Shown here in pieces: positions 53,305 through 61,873 of a stretch of 64,000 nt of DNA. The first letter of the stretch is position 1. Each line of letters opens with the position of its first letter. The DNA comes from DATKOF01 sp035524795. Lineage in GTDB: Bacteria; Pseudomonadota; Gammaproteobacteria; Burkholderiales; SG8-41. The notes beneath the pieces are model-generated. The model saw only the letters and a program-made list of their open reading frames with translations, was not told the origin of the DNA and did no database searches. Made by a program: the position numbers and the translations under genes. Location: positions 23,494-87,493 of the forward strand of contig DATKOF010000035.1 of assembly GCA_035524795.1 (NCBI GenBank), given 5' to 3'.

Positions 53305-53811
53305 TTATTTTTTGGCAGGAACGGTTTTGGAGCTGCTGGCACTGGCGTCGTTCTTGGGTGACGCGCCGCCGAGCGCCGGCAACTCGCCCAACAGCCTGAC
53401 CATGTCGTGGGTTTCGTCGTAGAGGCCGCTGTCGGGCGACGTCAGAACCTCGGCCTGCATCAGCGAGGCCCATGCCTGGCGCAGCCGCACCACGCCGAGG
53501 TTGTGCCAGATCTTGGGGTTGTTGCCGTCGAGCATCAACGCGTGCTGATAGGCGTCGACTGCCTGGTCGGGATGGTTGGTGCGCGCATAGAGATTACCGA
53601 GGCGGAACCAGCTTTCGGCGTCATTCGGCGCCTGCTTGATGAGTCCTTTGTAGAGCTGCTCGGCCTTGGCGTCCTCTTGATTGTCGAACGCAATCTCGGC
53701 CTCCTTGCTCAGCGCGTAAACATCCTTGTGCTCGCCGGCTGCTGCGCAGCCGGCGAGCAGCACCGCGCACAGTGCCGCGCCGCAATGCTTCGCGTTCAGC
53801 CTTCCTGCCAT
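53305..53811 (-). CDS. TadD-like TPR lipoprotein
   Basis: 168 residues with a lipoprotein signal (lipobox LLAGC, Cys about 22) and tetratricopeptide repeats: AKAEQLYKGLIKQAPNDAES then WFRLGNLYARTNHPDQAVDA and IWHNLGVVRLRQA. TadD proteins are TPR lipoproteins needed for pilus secretin assembly. The C-terminus is a low-complexity Ser/Lys tail. It overlaps the upstream DUF192 gene by 16 bases. Confidence 0.82.
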   Translation of the reverse strand: MAGRLNAKHCGAALCAVLLAGCAAAGEHKDVYALSKEAEIAFDNQEDAKAEQLYKGLIKQAPNDAESWFRLGNLYARTNHPDQAVDAYQHALMLDGNNPKIWHNLGVVRLRQAWASLMQAEVLTSPDSGLYDETHDMVRLLGELPALGGASPKNDASASSSKTVPAKK

Positions 53812-54149
53812 AACAATGTGTCCCCGGGCTGCAGCCCGATCCGCCGCAGCGTGCCGGCGGCGAACTCAAGCGTCGCAGTTGCGAACAGGCTGCCGGCAAT
53901 CCGTCCCGGCGACAGCGCGAACACGAGCTTGCGCACGCGACCGGAGGCGTCGATGAAGGCGAGATCGATCGGATAGCGCATGCCGATGGTATGAACCATG
54001 CGGCACGGCTCGATCACCAGGCCCTGCTTGGCAGTCAGAGGCGGGCGGCCGAGCAGGCCGCGCATGCGCTCCCAGCTGGTACTCGCCTTCCATACTTCCG
54101 GCAGCAGCTTCTTGCCGCTGTTTTTCTCGTAGAGCATGCCGTATTTCAC
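53796..54149 (-). CDS. DUF192 family protein
   Basis: 117 residues of the DUF192 beta-rich family. Seen: WERMRGLLGRPPL, the MVHTIGMRYPIDLAFIDASG core, and GTLRRIGLQPGD near the end. Function unknown. It sits inside the pilus operon, overlapping tadC by four bases and the tadD-like gene by 16, so it is made with the pilus proteins. Confidence 0.85.
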   Translation of the reverse strand: MKYGMLYEKNSGKKLLPEVWKASTSWERMRGLLGRPPLTAKQGLVIEPCRMVHTIGMRYPIDLAFIDASGRVRKLVFALSPGRIAGSLFATATLEFAAGTLRRIGLQPGDTLLWQEG

Positions 54150-55027
54150 AGGATGCCCTCACCCAGAAATTTCATCGCGATCGGAAAGCCGAGCACGATG
54201 AAGGTGACCGGAAAGATGAAGATCAATAGCGGCCCGATCAGCTTGACCGGCGCCTCCATCGCGAGCTTCTCGGCGCGCTGGAAACGCTCGGTGCGGCGCT
54301 GTTCGGCCTGGATGCGCAGCGCTTCACCGAGCCGCGCGCCCATTTTTTCGGCCTGGATCACGGTGCCGACGAAACTCGTGATCTCGAGCAATCCCATGCG
54401 TTTTTCCATGCGCCGCAACGCCTCGGCGCGCGGCAGGCCGGCGCGCAGATCGCGCACTACCATGTAGAATTCGTGGCGCAGCGGTCCGGCCGGCCCCTTG
54501 TCCATCGCCTGGTTGATGGCGCCGGTCAGATTGAGGCCGGCCTCGACCGCCATCGTGATGAAATCGAGATAGACCGGCAACGCCTTGAGCACTGCCTTGT
54601 CGCGACGGATCCGCACGTCGCGCAGCCACAACGCGGGTAGGAAAAAGCCGCCAACGACGCCGAGCCCAAGCATGGTCGGATCGAAATTGCCCAGCGCGTC
54701 CATCGAAAACCAGGCCAGCGCCGTGATCGCCAGCACTGCGACAATGCGCACCGCGTAGTACTGCTCGGAATTGATCAGATAACCGACCCCGGTCAGTTGC
54801 AGTTTTTCGTTCGCGCGTTCGAGGGAATCTGCCGGAATGTAGGCGCAGACATGGAACTCGAGGAAGCGCACCAGCGGCCACACCAGTCGCAGTGCCAGCG
54901 GCAGCGGATCCATGTATTCGCGCTCTTCCGTCGGCACTTCGGCTTTCAGTCTGCTCATGCTGTAGATGAGCAGCAGTACACTGGCGCCGATCAGCAGCGA
55001 AATCAGGATCACGATGGCAGTGGCCAT
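54146..55027 (-). CDS. tadC: TadC inner-membrane platform protein
   Basis: 293 residues, type II secretion F (GspF) domain with several membrane helices: an N-terminal one (AIVILISLLIGASVLLLIYS), a mid pair, and the C-terminal LIGPLLIFIFPVTFIVLGFP. The conserved F-domain core includes FITMAVEAGLNLTGAINQAM and GTVIQAEKMGARLGEALRI. With TadB it forms the platform that transmits TadA motion to the pilus. Confidence 0.92.
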   Translation of the reverse strand: MATAIVILISLLIGASVLLLIYSMSRLKAEVPTEEREYMDPLPLALRLVWPLVRFLEFHVCAYIPADSLERANEKLQLTGVGYLINSEQYYAVRIVAVLAITALAWFSMDALGNFDPTMLGLGVVGGFFLPALWLRDVRIRRDKAVLKALPVYLDFITMAVEAGLNLTGAINQAMDKGPAGPLRHEFYMVVRDLRAGLPRAEALRRMEKRMGLLEITSFVGTVIQAEKMGARLGEALRIQAEQRRTERFQRAEKLAMEAPVKLIGPLLIFIFPVTFIVLGFPIAMKFLGEGIL

Positions 55028-55031
55028 GGTA

Positions 55032-55883
55032 TCAGATGTCGATGGTCGTGATTTTCCTGATCGCCCAATAGCCGAGCAGTTCCATCACCGCGATCACGCC
55101 GAGCGTGCCCCAGCCGGCCACCGAGTGGAACAACGGATGCATTGCTTCAGGTTCCATTTTCGACAGCACCAGCATCAGCAGCAGCGGCAGCGATGTCATC
55201 ACGATACCCTGCATTTTTCCCTGCGCGGTCAGGCTCTTGATCTTGCCTTCCATCGCGAACTTGCGGCGCAGGGTCTCGGCCAGCGTCTCCAGAATTTCGG
55301 CGAGGTTGCCGCCGACCTCGCGCGAGATGCGCAGTCCCGCCACCACCATGATGAAATCCTGGATCGGCAACCGTTTCTCCATGTTCCTGAGCGCGGTATC
55401 GAAATCGACGCCGAGCCGTTGCTCGCGCAGCAGCAGTTCGAATTCCTGGCTCAGCGGCGGCTTCTGCTCGCTGACCATCGATTCGAGGGCGACGGTCAGG
55501 CTGGCGCCTGCGCGCATCGCGCCGGACACCATCAGCAGCGCGTCCGGCAGCTGCGCCTCGAAACGACTGAAGCGCTGCTTGCGCAGATAGTTGACCGCCC
55601 ATTTCGGCATGAACACGATGGCCGCCGCGCTCAACACCACGAACACCAGGTTCTCGGTCGCGAGCCACACGATCACCGGCACCACCGCAAGCGCGATCAC
55701 GTTGTAGTAGAACAGCTTGAGCGGATCGACGAAGATGAACATGTCGGCCAGCCCGGTGCGCGCCGTTTGGGTAATGGTCGCGCGCTGCTTGGCGAGGAAT
55801 TTCTGCACTGCCTCCGCGACCAGCCAGCCGACGACGATCACGAACACGGTGACGACGCCGATCACCAGCCACAGCAGATTCAA
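55032..55883 (-). CDS. tadB: TadB inner-membrane platform protein
   Basis: 283 residues, also a GspF-domain membrane protein. N-terminal helix LVIGVVTVFVIVVGWLVAEA, middle helices around FYYNVIALAVVPVIVWLATE, core motif LLMVSGAMRAGASLTVALES then VVAGLRISREVGGNLAEILE, and a C-terminal helix pair. Tight spacing to tadA (two bases) and tadC (four bases). Confidence 0.92.
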   Translation of the reverse strand: MNLLWLVIGVVTVFVIVVGWLVAEAVQKFLAKQRATITQTARTGLADMFIFVDPLKLFYYNVIALAVVPVIVWLATENLVFVVLSAAAIVFMPKWAVNYLRKQRFSRFEAQLPDALLMVSGAMRAGASLTVALESMVSEQKPPLSQEFELLLREQRLGVDFDTALRNMEKRLPIQDFIMVVAGLRISREVGGNLAEILETLAETLRRKFAMEGKIKSLTAQGKMQGIVMTSLPLLLMLVLSKMEPEAMHPLFHSVAGWGTLGVIAVMELLGYWAIRKITTIDI

Positions 55884-55885
55884 GT

Positions 55886-57568
55886 TCAGTTCCCCTTCAA
55901 CTGGAATATACCGAGGTCCGGATTGAGGCCGCGGTTACGCAGGTCCTCATAGAACTCCGGAATCTGGCCGGTCGCGACGAAGCGGCCACGCAGCTTGCCG
56001 TCCGGGCCGTAGCCTTCCTCCTTGAACACGAAGATGTCCTGCAAAGAGACGCGCGAGCCTTCGATGCCAGTAACTTCGGTGATGTGGGTGACTTTTCGAC
56101 TGCCGTCGGCAAAGCGGTTCTGCTGGATGATGATGTCGACGGCCGAGGAAATCTGCTCGCGGATCGCCTGCACCGGCAGGTCAAGGCCCGACATCAGCAC
56201 CATGACCTCGAGACGTGCGATGCAGTCGCGCGGTGTGTTCGCGTGCGCAGTGGTCAGCGAACCGTCATGGCCGGTGTTCATCGCCTGCAGCATGTCGAGC
56301 GCTTCGCCGCCGCGGCATTCGCCGACGACGATGCGGTCGGGCCGCATGCGCAGACAGTTTTTGACCAGATCACGGATCGTGACTGCGCCTTTTCCTTCGG
56401 AGTTCGGCGGCCGCGCTTCGAGCGAGATCAGGTTCGGCTGGCTCAGCTGGAGTTCGGCCGCGTCCTCGACGGTGACGATGCGCTCATCGTCCGGAATATA
56501 GTTGGACAGCACATTGAGCAGCGTGGTTTTGCCGGAGCCGGTGCCGCCGGAGATGACGATGTTGGCACGTTGGTGAACCGCGACCTTGATGAAAGCGACC
56601 ATCTCCGGCGCGATCGATCCATATTTGATCAGGTCCTGATCCGTGAGCTTGGTCTTCGAGAATTTGCGGATCGTGATGTTGGCGCCTTTCAACGCCAGTG
56701 GCGGAATCACGGCGTTGACGCGCGAGCCGTCCTTGAGCCGCGCATCGACCATTGGCGAGCTTTCATCGATGCGGCGTCCGATCGGCGCTACGATGCGTTC
56801 GATCGCGCCAACCACCGCCTGCTCGCTGGTGAAGGTGATGCCCGATGTTTCGAGGCGGCCGCGACGTTCGATGAAAATTTCGTCGTAGCGATTGACCATG
56901 ATTTCGCTGACGCTCGAATCGGCCAGCAGGTCCTCAAGCGGGCCAAGACCGACGGTTTCGTCGAGCACCTGCTTGGCCAGGATCTTGCGGTCAATCGTCG
57001 GCGGCAGCGAAGTATCGTTCCGGATGATTTCATCGATCAAGGCCGAAGTGCTGTTGCGCAGGTCATTCTCATTCATGCGGCTGACGTCGATACGCCGCAG
57101 GTCCATCTGCGTGATCAGTTTCTGATGCACTTCCTTGCGATGGGTCAGATAGAGGTCGCCAGCGCCGGCTGCAACCGGTTTGGCAGTCTCGACTGCGGCA
57201 GGAGCAGGAGCGGGGTCCGCAGCAGCCGTACAGGCAGCGGCGGGCGCCGCCGCTGGCGGAGGGGGATCCGCGGCGCCTTTCTCCTCATGCACACGCATGC
57301 TGTAACCGCCAATCAGGATTACGTCTTCGTGCGACAGGGGGCCGTAGGTGTCGACGGGCTTGCCATTGACCTCGGTGCGGGTCATCGAACCATGGTCTTC
57401 GATATAAATGCCGTCGCTGCGACTGTGGATCGTCGCGTGCTTCTTCGCAATCGACCAGCCGCGGATCACGATCAGGTTTTCATCGCCCTTGCCGATCGAG
57501 CAGGCGCTGATCGTGCACTGGACTTCCGTTTGCTGGCCTTTCGGCGTGGTGACCGAGACTTTAAACAT
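55886..57568 (-). CDS. tadA: TadA/CpaF secretion ATPase with N-terminal FHA domain
   Basis: 560 residues. Residues about 1-95 form an FHA-like domain (SIGKGDENLIVIRGWSIAKK, H at the phosphopeptide-loop position, then YIEDHGSMTRTEVNGKPV), followed by a Pro/Ala-rich linker. The CpaF-type ATPase follows: an N-terminal domain with LEDLLADSSVSEIMVNRYDE, Walker A GGTGSGKTTLLN with K347, the Asp and His boxes (VTVEDAAELQL and MNTGHDGSLTTAHANTPRD), and Walker B-like RPDRIVVGECRGGEA. It powers pilus assembly. The FHA fusion is less usual for TadA and suggests control by Ser/Thr phosphorylation. Confidence 0.92.
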   Translation of the reverse strand: MFKVSVTTPKGQQTEVQCTISACSIGKGDENLIVIRGWSIAKKHATIHSRSDGIYIEDHGSMTRTEVNGKPVDTYGPLSHEDVILIGGYSMRVHEEKGAADPPPPAAAPAAACTAAADPAPAPAAVETAKPVAAGAGDLYLTHRKEVHQKLITQMDLRRIDVSRMNENDLRNSTSALIDEIIRNDTSLPPTIDRKILAKQVLDETVGLGPLEDLLADSSVSEIMVNRYDEIFIERRGRLETSGITFTSEQAVVGAIERIVAPIGRRIDESSPMVDARLKDGSRVNAVIPPLALKGANITIRKFSKTKLTDQDLIKYGSIAPEMVAFIKVAVHQRANIVISGGTGSGKTTLLNVLSNYIPDDERIVTVEDAAELQLSQPNLISLEARPPNSEGKGAVTIRDLVKNCLRMRPDRIVVGECRGGEALDMLQAMNTGHDGSLTTAHANTPRDCIARLEVMVLMSGLDLPVQAIREQISSAVDIIIQQNRFADGSRKVTHITEVTGIEGSRVSLQDIFVFKEEGYGPDGKLRGRFVATGQIPEFYEDLRNRGLNPDLGIFQLKGN

Positions 57569-57580
57569 GTCGCAGCGCCC

Positions 57581-58975
57581 TCAATCGACGATACCCTGCT
57601 TGCCGAGGCCGTTCTCGAATTTTTCCCGCATTTCCTGGGCGCGTTCAAGACGCTGCTGGTTGAGGGTCGAGTTGGGATCGGCAATGGTCGGAGTCACAAA
57701 AATAATCAGGTCGGTGCGCCCGCTCTGGAAGCCGGTTGAACGGAACAGCGCCCCCAGGATCGGCAGATCGCCAAGAAACGGCAGCTTGTTGACGCTTTTT
57801 GCGGTTTCGTTGTCGATCAGGCCAGACATGACGATGGTTTGACCGCTCTGCACGTTGATTTCGGAATCGGTCGAACGCGTCAGAAAGCCGGGCACGCCGT
57901 TGACTGCGGTTGACTGGTCGATCGAACTCACTTCGGTACTGATGTCCGCCTGCACGCGGCCGTTGTCGTCAGCGACCGGCTTGATGCTGAGTTTGACGCC
58001 GTAATCCTTGAACGATACCGTCGCCGGGCTCAATCCCGACGCTGGTACCACGTACGGCACCTGGCCGCCAGCGAGAAACTTGGCCTCGCCGCCGCTGCTC
58101 GTACTGAGTTCGGGGGAAGCGAGGACGAACGCGTCGCCGTTATTGACCGCAAGGTTGATGGTCGAGGTGATCGCGGTCGCAACGCCGAGATAGGCGCGCG
58201 GCGGCGTTACCCGTGACGGCAATCCGTTGACGAACACGTTTTGCTGCAGGTTGGTGTCGGACGGATTGACCCGGAACATGCTGTTGGAGATCACATCGCC
58301 GGCAAACGCGCCGGCCGGCCCCGGAATCGAGGTCTGCCACTGGATGCCGAGCGTCTCAGACAGCGATTTTTTCATTTCAACGACCTGGACTTTCATATAA
58401 ACCATTTTTTTGGCGCCGACTTCCTCAAGGCGCACCATGTTGACGGTCTGCCTGTACAGTTTGGCAACCTGATCGATGCGCGCCATGTCCTCCTTGCTGG
58501 CGTTGCCGGCGATGACAACGTTGTCGCCGACGCGGCCTACCGAAATGCCGGGGAAATCCTTGAGCAGGGCGGCCAACTGTTTCGAAATCTCGACGATATC
58601 GGCGTTATGAATGTGGATCGTCATTCGCAGCAGTTTCTTGGCGCCGACCCAGACCAGCAGCGATGTATCGCCAACGTTTTCGGCAACCAGCACCAGCTCA
58701 GCGGGCAGCACACTTACTGTCAGCAGTTTGCCATTGCCGACTGCGACGCGCGTTACATTCTGGATCGGCAGCGTCTGTACTTCTCCTGCGTACATGTTGA
58801 GCTGATTATTGCTGCTGCCGTTGCTATCGGCGGCAGTATCGGTTGCAGCGGGGACGGCAGCGACGGCCGGCGATGCTGCCGTGGCGGGCACGGCGGACGA
58901 AGTATCGCTTGCCGATAGCGGCATGGCGACCGCCAGAAACAGCCAGGCGGTAATCGAGACGACGATTCCTTTCAT
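57581..58975 (-). CDS. rcpA: RcpA/CpaC outer-membrane secretin of the Tad pilus
   Basis: 464 residues with signal peptide (VSITAWLFLAVAMPLSAS). The pilus-specific N-terminal domain (VQTLPIQNVTRVAVGNGKLL) is followed by a BON-like region (GISVGRVGDNVVIAGNASKE). The secretin core has MKVQVVEMKKSLSETLGIQW, LASPELSTSSGGEAKFLAGG then QVPY, and the end VNKLPFLGDLPILGALFRST. It forms the outer-membrane pore. Confidence 0.93.
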   Translation of the reverse strand: MKGIVVSITAWLFLAVAMPLSASDTSSAVPATAASPAVAAVPAATDTAADSNGSSNNQLNMYAGEVQTLPIQNVTRVAVGNGKLLTVSVLPAELVLVAENVGDTSLLVWVGAKKLLRMTIHIHNADIVEISKQLAALLKDFPGISVGRVGDNVVIAGNASKEDMARIDQVAKLYRQTVNMVRLEEVGAKKMVYMKVQVVEMKKSLSETLGIQWQTSIPGPAGAFAGDVISNSMFRVNPSDTNLQQNVFVNGLPSRVTPPRAYLGVATAITSTINLAVNNGDAFVLASPELSTSSGGEAKFLAGGQVPYVVPASGLSPATVSFKDYGVKLSIKPVADDNGRVQADISTEVSSIDQSTAVNGVPGFLTRSTDSEINVQSGQTIVMSGLIDNETAKSVNKLPFLGDLPILGALFRSTGFQSGRTDLIIFVTPTIADPNSTLNQQRLERAQEMREKFENGLGKQGIVD

Positions 58976-59005
58976 TAGCGGTTCTTTCTCATGAATCCGG
59001 CGCGG

Positions 59006-59992
59006 TTATTGACCGGCCGGTGGTGTCGCATAAAGCGGAACGCCGGGGCCGGCCATCGGAATTTGCGCGCCGCCACCGTTCCCGCCACCCATGCCCGGCA
59101 GATTGGGCACCGTTACATTGATGACGGGCGCCGCTGCAGAGGCGACCCCGGTCTGGGTCTTGCCGCCGATGATGAAGTCAACGCTCGGTCCCGCCGAGAA
59201 ACCGGGCTTCAGCATTACGCCCTGCACCAGCATTTTCTCGGTGATCGCATAGACATCGGGATTGCCGGCGTCTTCGCTGTTGCGCAGCACCGCGCGCACC
59301 TTGCCGAGCTGCTGGGCGAGCGCGATGCGCGCCGCCTGTTCCGGCGCAACCTCGAACGTGATATTGCTGTAACGGCGGGCCTGCGCGCCGCGCGGGCCGG
59401 TTTCTTCTTCGAGCGCGCGCCGGCCCGCCTGCTCGCCGGTCGCCAGCACCTTGACCCGCTGCAACACCGGCACAATCTGCTGGCCGTTCATGGGATTTGC
59501 GGGATCGGTCGTGATCAGGAACAGATCGACATAGTTGCCCGGCTTGATCATGTTGGAAAGCGAATTCACTTCATCGACGTCCATCGTGATCGCGCGCGTG
59601 CCCGGGGGCAGCAGATCAGCGAAATCCTTGGTTTTTTCTTCGACATCGTCCTGGAGAAGCGGGCGGCCGCGCGGCACCGCGTGCAACAGCTTGAGACCCT
59701 TGATGCTGTCGAAATTGTCGGCCAGAACGGTGTTATCGTAGACAAGATCGGCTGGAATATCGCGTGCAGCGACAACCTCCGCCGTGATCGGTGTATCGCG
59801 CAGCAGATCCTTGACCGGCACCACCACGGTGACGGTTTTACCGCCGCGCGCCTTCTCGGCGACCTGTTGTTCGATCGCTTTCTCCCGGCTTTTCAGGTAA
59901 TGCGCGGTCAGCCAGCTTGCCAACCCACCCAGCAACAACGCGACAATCAACATCAGCCAGGTGCGGTTGATGCGCGGTAGGGAAAATCTCAT
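59006..59992 (-). CDS. cpaB: CpaB/RcpC pilus assembly protein
   Basis: 328 residues with an N-terminal membrane helix (LMLIVALLLGGLASWLTAHY). The SAF/CpaB domain (TVVVPVKDLLRDTPITAEVV, then MDVDEVNSLSNMIKPGNYVD) is followed by a Gly/Pro-rich C-terminus. Typical partner of the secretin. It is the first of the core assembly genes after the pilin-related genes. Confidence 0.9.
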   Translation of the reverse strand: MRFSLPRINRTWLMLIVALLLGGLASWLTAHYLKSREKAIEQQVAEKARGGKTVTVVVPVKDLLRDTPITAEVVAARDIPADLVYDNTVLADNFDSIKGLKLLHAVPRGRPLLQDDVEEKTKDFADLLPPGTRAITMDVDEVNSLSNMIKPGNYVDLFLITTDPANPMNGQQIVPVLQRVKVLATGEQAGRRALEEETGPRGAQARRYSNITFEVAPEQAARIALAQQLGKVRAVLRNSEDAGNPDVYAITEKMLVQGVMLKPGFSAGPSVDFIIGGKTQTGVASAAAPVINVTVPNLPGMGGGNGGGAQIPMAGPGVPLYATPPAGQ

Positions 59993-60007
59993 GGTCCTGA
60001 ACCTTGC

Positions 60008-60256
60008 TCAAAAGGGTGTGATTGTAGTGGAAAGCGAAATCGAATAGGCGTAGCTGTTATAGGCGTCTTTCAGCGCGTCCACCAGCATGCCGATTGCCGA
60101 GCGTGGCGGCTTGCCTCCGGTCGCATCGGGATCGTCGGATTGCGGCACCGGCGTCGTCAATACCAGAACTCCCAGCGAGGTGACCACGATGTACTCGACG
60201 ATGCTTTGTCCTTTCTGTCGGGACGATCGATGCAGGGGCTTGCGAATGGGCAGCAT
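60008..60256 (-). CDS. Small pilin-like protein
   Basis: 82 residues with a prepilin-like junction (RQKGQSIVEYIVVTSLGVLV). The hydrophobic stretch is short, and a polar region rich in Asp/Pro follows (VPQSDDPDATGGKPPRSAIG), then LVDALKDAYNSYAYSISLST. The ATG is preceded by GGGAGAA. Probably a minor pilin or pseudopilin; not the main Flp subunit, for which 63662-63943 is the better candidate. Confidence 0.7.
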   Translation of the reverse strand: MLPIRKPLHRSSRQKGQSIVEYIVVTSLGVLVLTTPVPQSDDPDATGGKPPRSAIGMLVDALKDAYNSYAYSISLSTTITPF

Positions 60257-60271
60257 GACATTCTCCCGGGG

Positions 60272-60973
60272 TTATGGTTTGTCCACGATGTTCACCAGCA
60301 CGGTGGTATCCTGATCTTTGCGCGAAATCGACATGTCGGCACGGCTGACGCCGCGCTGCATTACCAGCATGTAGCCGTCGCCGGCCGGCATCGGCACCGG
60401 CACGCTGGAGACGGTCTGCCAGCCGTCCTGCGACAGCGTGCGCTGATAGAAATCGGCATTCGCCTGCGGCGAAAACTGGTTGATCAGCACCAGCGTGCGC
60501 GCGATTTTCGGGCCGTCGACGCTGTCGATGTCATTCACCACCTTGCTGCCGAACATCATCGGAAAGTCGTGCCCACGCTGCACAACTGGCCCTGACGGTG
60601 GATGAGTGACGGCGAGAATGCCGCTGCTGCTGTGGGCGCCGGTTGTGCGCGCCTGCACGGTATAGAAGCAGCGCTCAACCGGCGCCGCAACCACCTGCCA
60701 GTCGCCGAGCGGGTATTCGACCGCGCCGGGACGCTTGCCGCGTGCCGGCCACTGTTGTTTATAGTAAGACAACACTTCGTCCACGCTTTTATCTATGTTG
60801 AACTCGCGTATCTGCATCGGCACGCCGTTGAACTTCATGTCCGGCGCGACCCATTTCAACTGCATGCCTTCCGGCACCGGGAAGGGCGGGCAGTTGTCGT
60901 TATCCGCCGGCGCATCCGCCGCCGCCAGCACCAGCACGAAGCCCGCGCAGATACATTCCCTTTTTCGTTTCAT
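60272..60973 (-). CDS. Unknown exported protein in Tad operon
   Basis: 233 residues, not recognised. It has an N-terminal signal-like segment (ICAGFVLVLAAADAPADND). Two mature-region halves look similar: each has a SVDEVLSYYKQQWP- or ANADFYQRTLSQDGW-type helix followed by a strand-rich part with VVAAPVERCFYTVQA or GYMLVMQRGVSRADMSIS, suggesting an internal duplication. Cysteines near the start of the mature region and in the middle could pair in the periplasm. It lies between pilin-like genes, so a role in pilus assembly is likely but not shown. Confidence 0.65.
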   Translation of the reverse strand: MKRKRECICAGFVLVLAAADAPADNDNCPPFPVPEGMQLKWVAPDMKFNGVPMQIREFNIDKSVDEVLSYYKQQWPARGKRPGAVEYPLGDWQVVAAPVERCFYTVQARTTGAHSSSGILAVTHPPSGPVVQRGHDFPMMFGSKVVNDIDSVDGPKIARTLVLINQFSPQANADFYQRTLSQDGWQTVSSVPVPMPAGDGYMLVMQRGVSRADMSISRKDQDTTVLVNIVDKP

Positions 60974-60992
60974 GATACTGCAACTGCCGCGT

Positions 60993-61871
60993 TTACGGCT
61001 TGGTATAAATGCGATCGCCTGGCACGATATCGGGCTGGATTTCGCCGCCGATCTTCAGATTGTTGGGCATCAGCTCCGGTGCGATGATCGCCGTCGCATA
61101 CTGGAAAATATTGAGCACGGTCTTGATCGGATCTCGCGCCAGCACCGACAGCGGCACTAACCCCTCGACCTGGCTTTTTACCATGTCGCTGCCGTTGGCG
61201 CTCCAGCCGTTGCCGAGCACCACATTCTTGGCGGTGAAGGTCAGGTTGAGTCCGCTGAAATTCTCGGTGCTGTTGAGCGCGCCCGGCGCAATGACCTGGC
61301 CAATCGCCTGACCATTGGTGACGTTGACCGTAACTGTCGCGGTGTAAAGACCGTCGGTCTCAACCTTGAAATCGGCACCGAGCAGCGAGCTGACGGTATC
61401 GATTGCGTCGGTCAGAGGTTTCATGATTTCATTCAGCGTGCCGGGGCTTGAATCATTCGACTGGCTGTCGCTGACGTTATTGTAGTCAACGAGTGAATTG
61501 CCGGCGCGATCTTTCCACAGCGATTTCGCGCTGCCGCCGCCAAACGCACCGGCGCCCTTGTCGGAGTCCTGGAACTTGGTAGTGGTCGCGTTGGCATAAA
61601 TCCGTTGTGCGATCTCGTGGCCAATCGAGGTGTCATCTTTCTCGTTCGCGTCCCAGTCGTCGCTGGATGCCGACTTTCCGTACCAGACGGTACGCTCCCA
61701 TGCCGCGTAACGCGCCGCCTGTACGGTCGAGCTCTTGATGTCGATGTACTTTCCGAGCATCGGGATGATCAGAAACACCGGCACGAGCACCAGCGTTGCG
61801 GCGATGACGAATTCGGCCAGCGCCTGGCCGCGCGCACGGTTCCGCGACAGTGGTGCGCGGCGGAACGTCAT
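60993..61871 (-). CDS. TadE-like pseudopilin/pilus assembly protein
   Basis: 292 residues from ATG 61871 (a GTG at 61886 lies inside the upstream gene). Prepilin-like N-terminus NRARGQALAEFVIAATLVLV followed by PVFLIIPMLGKYIDIKSSTV and QAARYAAWERTVWYG, as in TadE-type proteins. The remainder is a periplasmic domain (VTVNVTNGQAIGQVIAPGAL) without known motifs. The upstream gene's stop lies two bases before the ATG. Confidence 0.78.
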   Translation of the reverse strand: MTFRRAPLSRNRARGQALAEFVIAATLVLVPVFLIIPMLGKYIDIKSSTVQAARYAAWERTVWYGKSASSDDWDANEKDDTSIGHEIAQRIYANATTTKFQDSDKGAGAFGGGSAKSLWKDRAGNSLVDYNNVSDSQSNDSSPGTLNEIMKPLTDAIDTVSSLLGADFKVETDGLYTATVTVNVTNGQAIGQVIAPGALNSTENFSGLNLTFTAKNVVLGNGWSANGSDMVKSQVEGLVPLSVLARDPIKTVLNIFQYATAIIAPELMPNNLKIGGEIQPDIVPGDRIYTKP

Positions 61872-61873
61872 GC

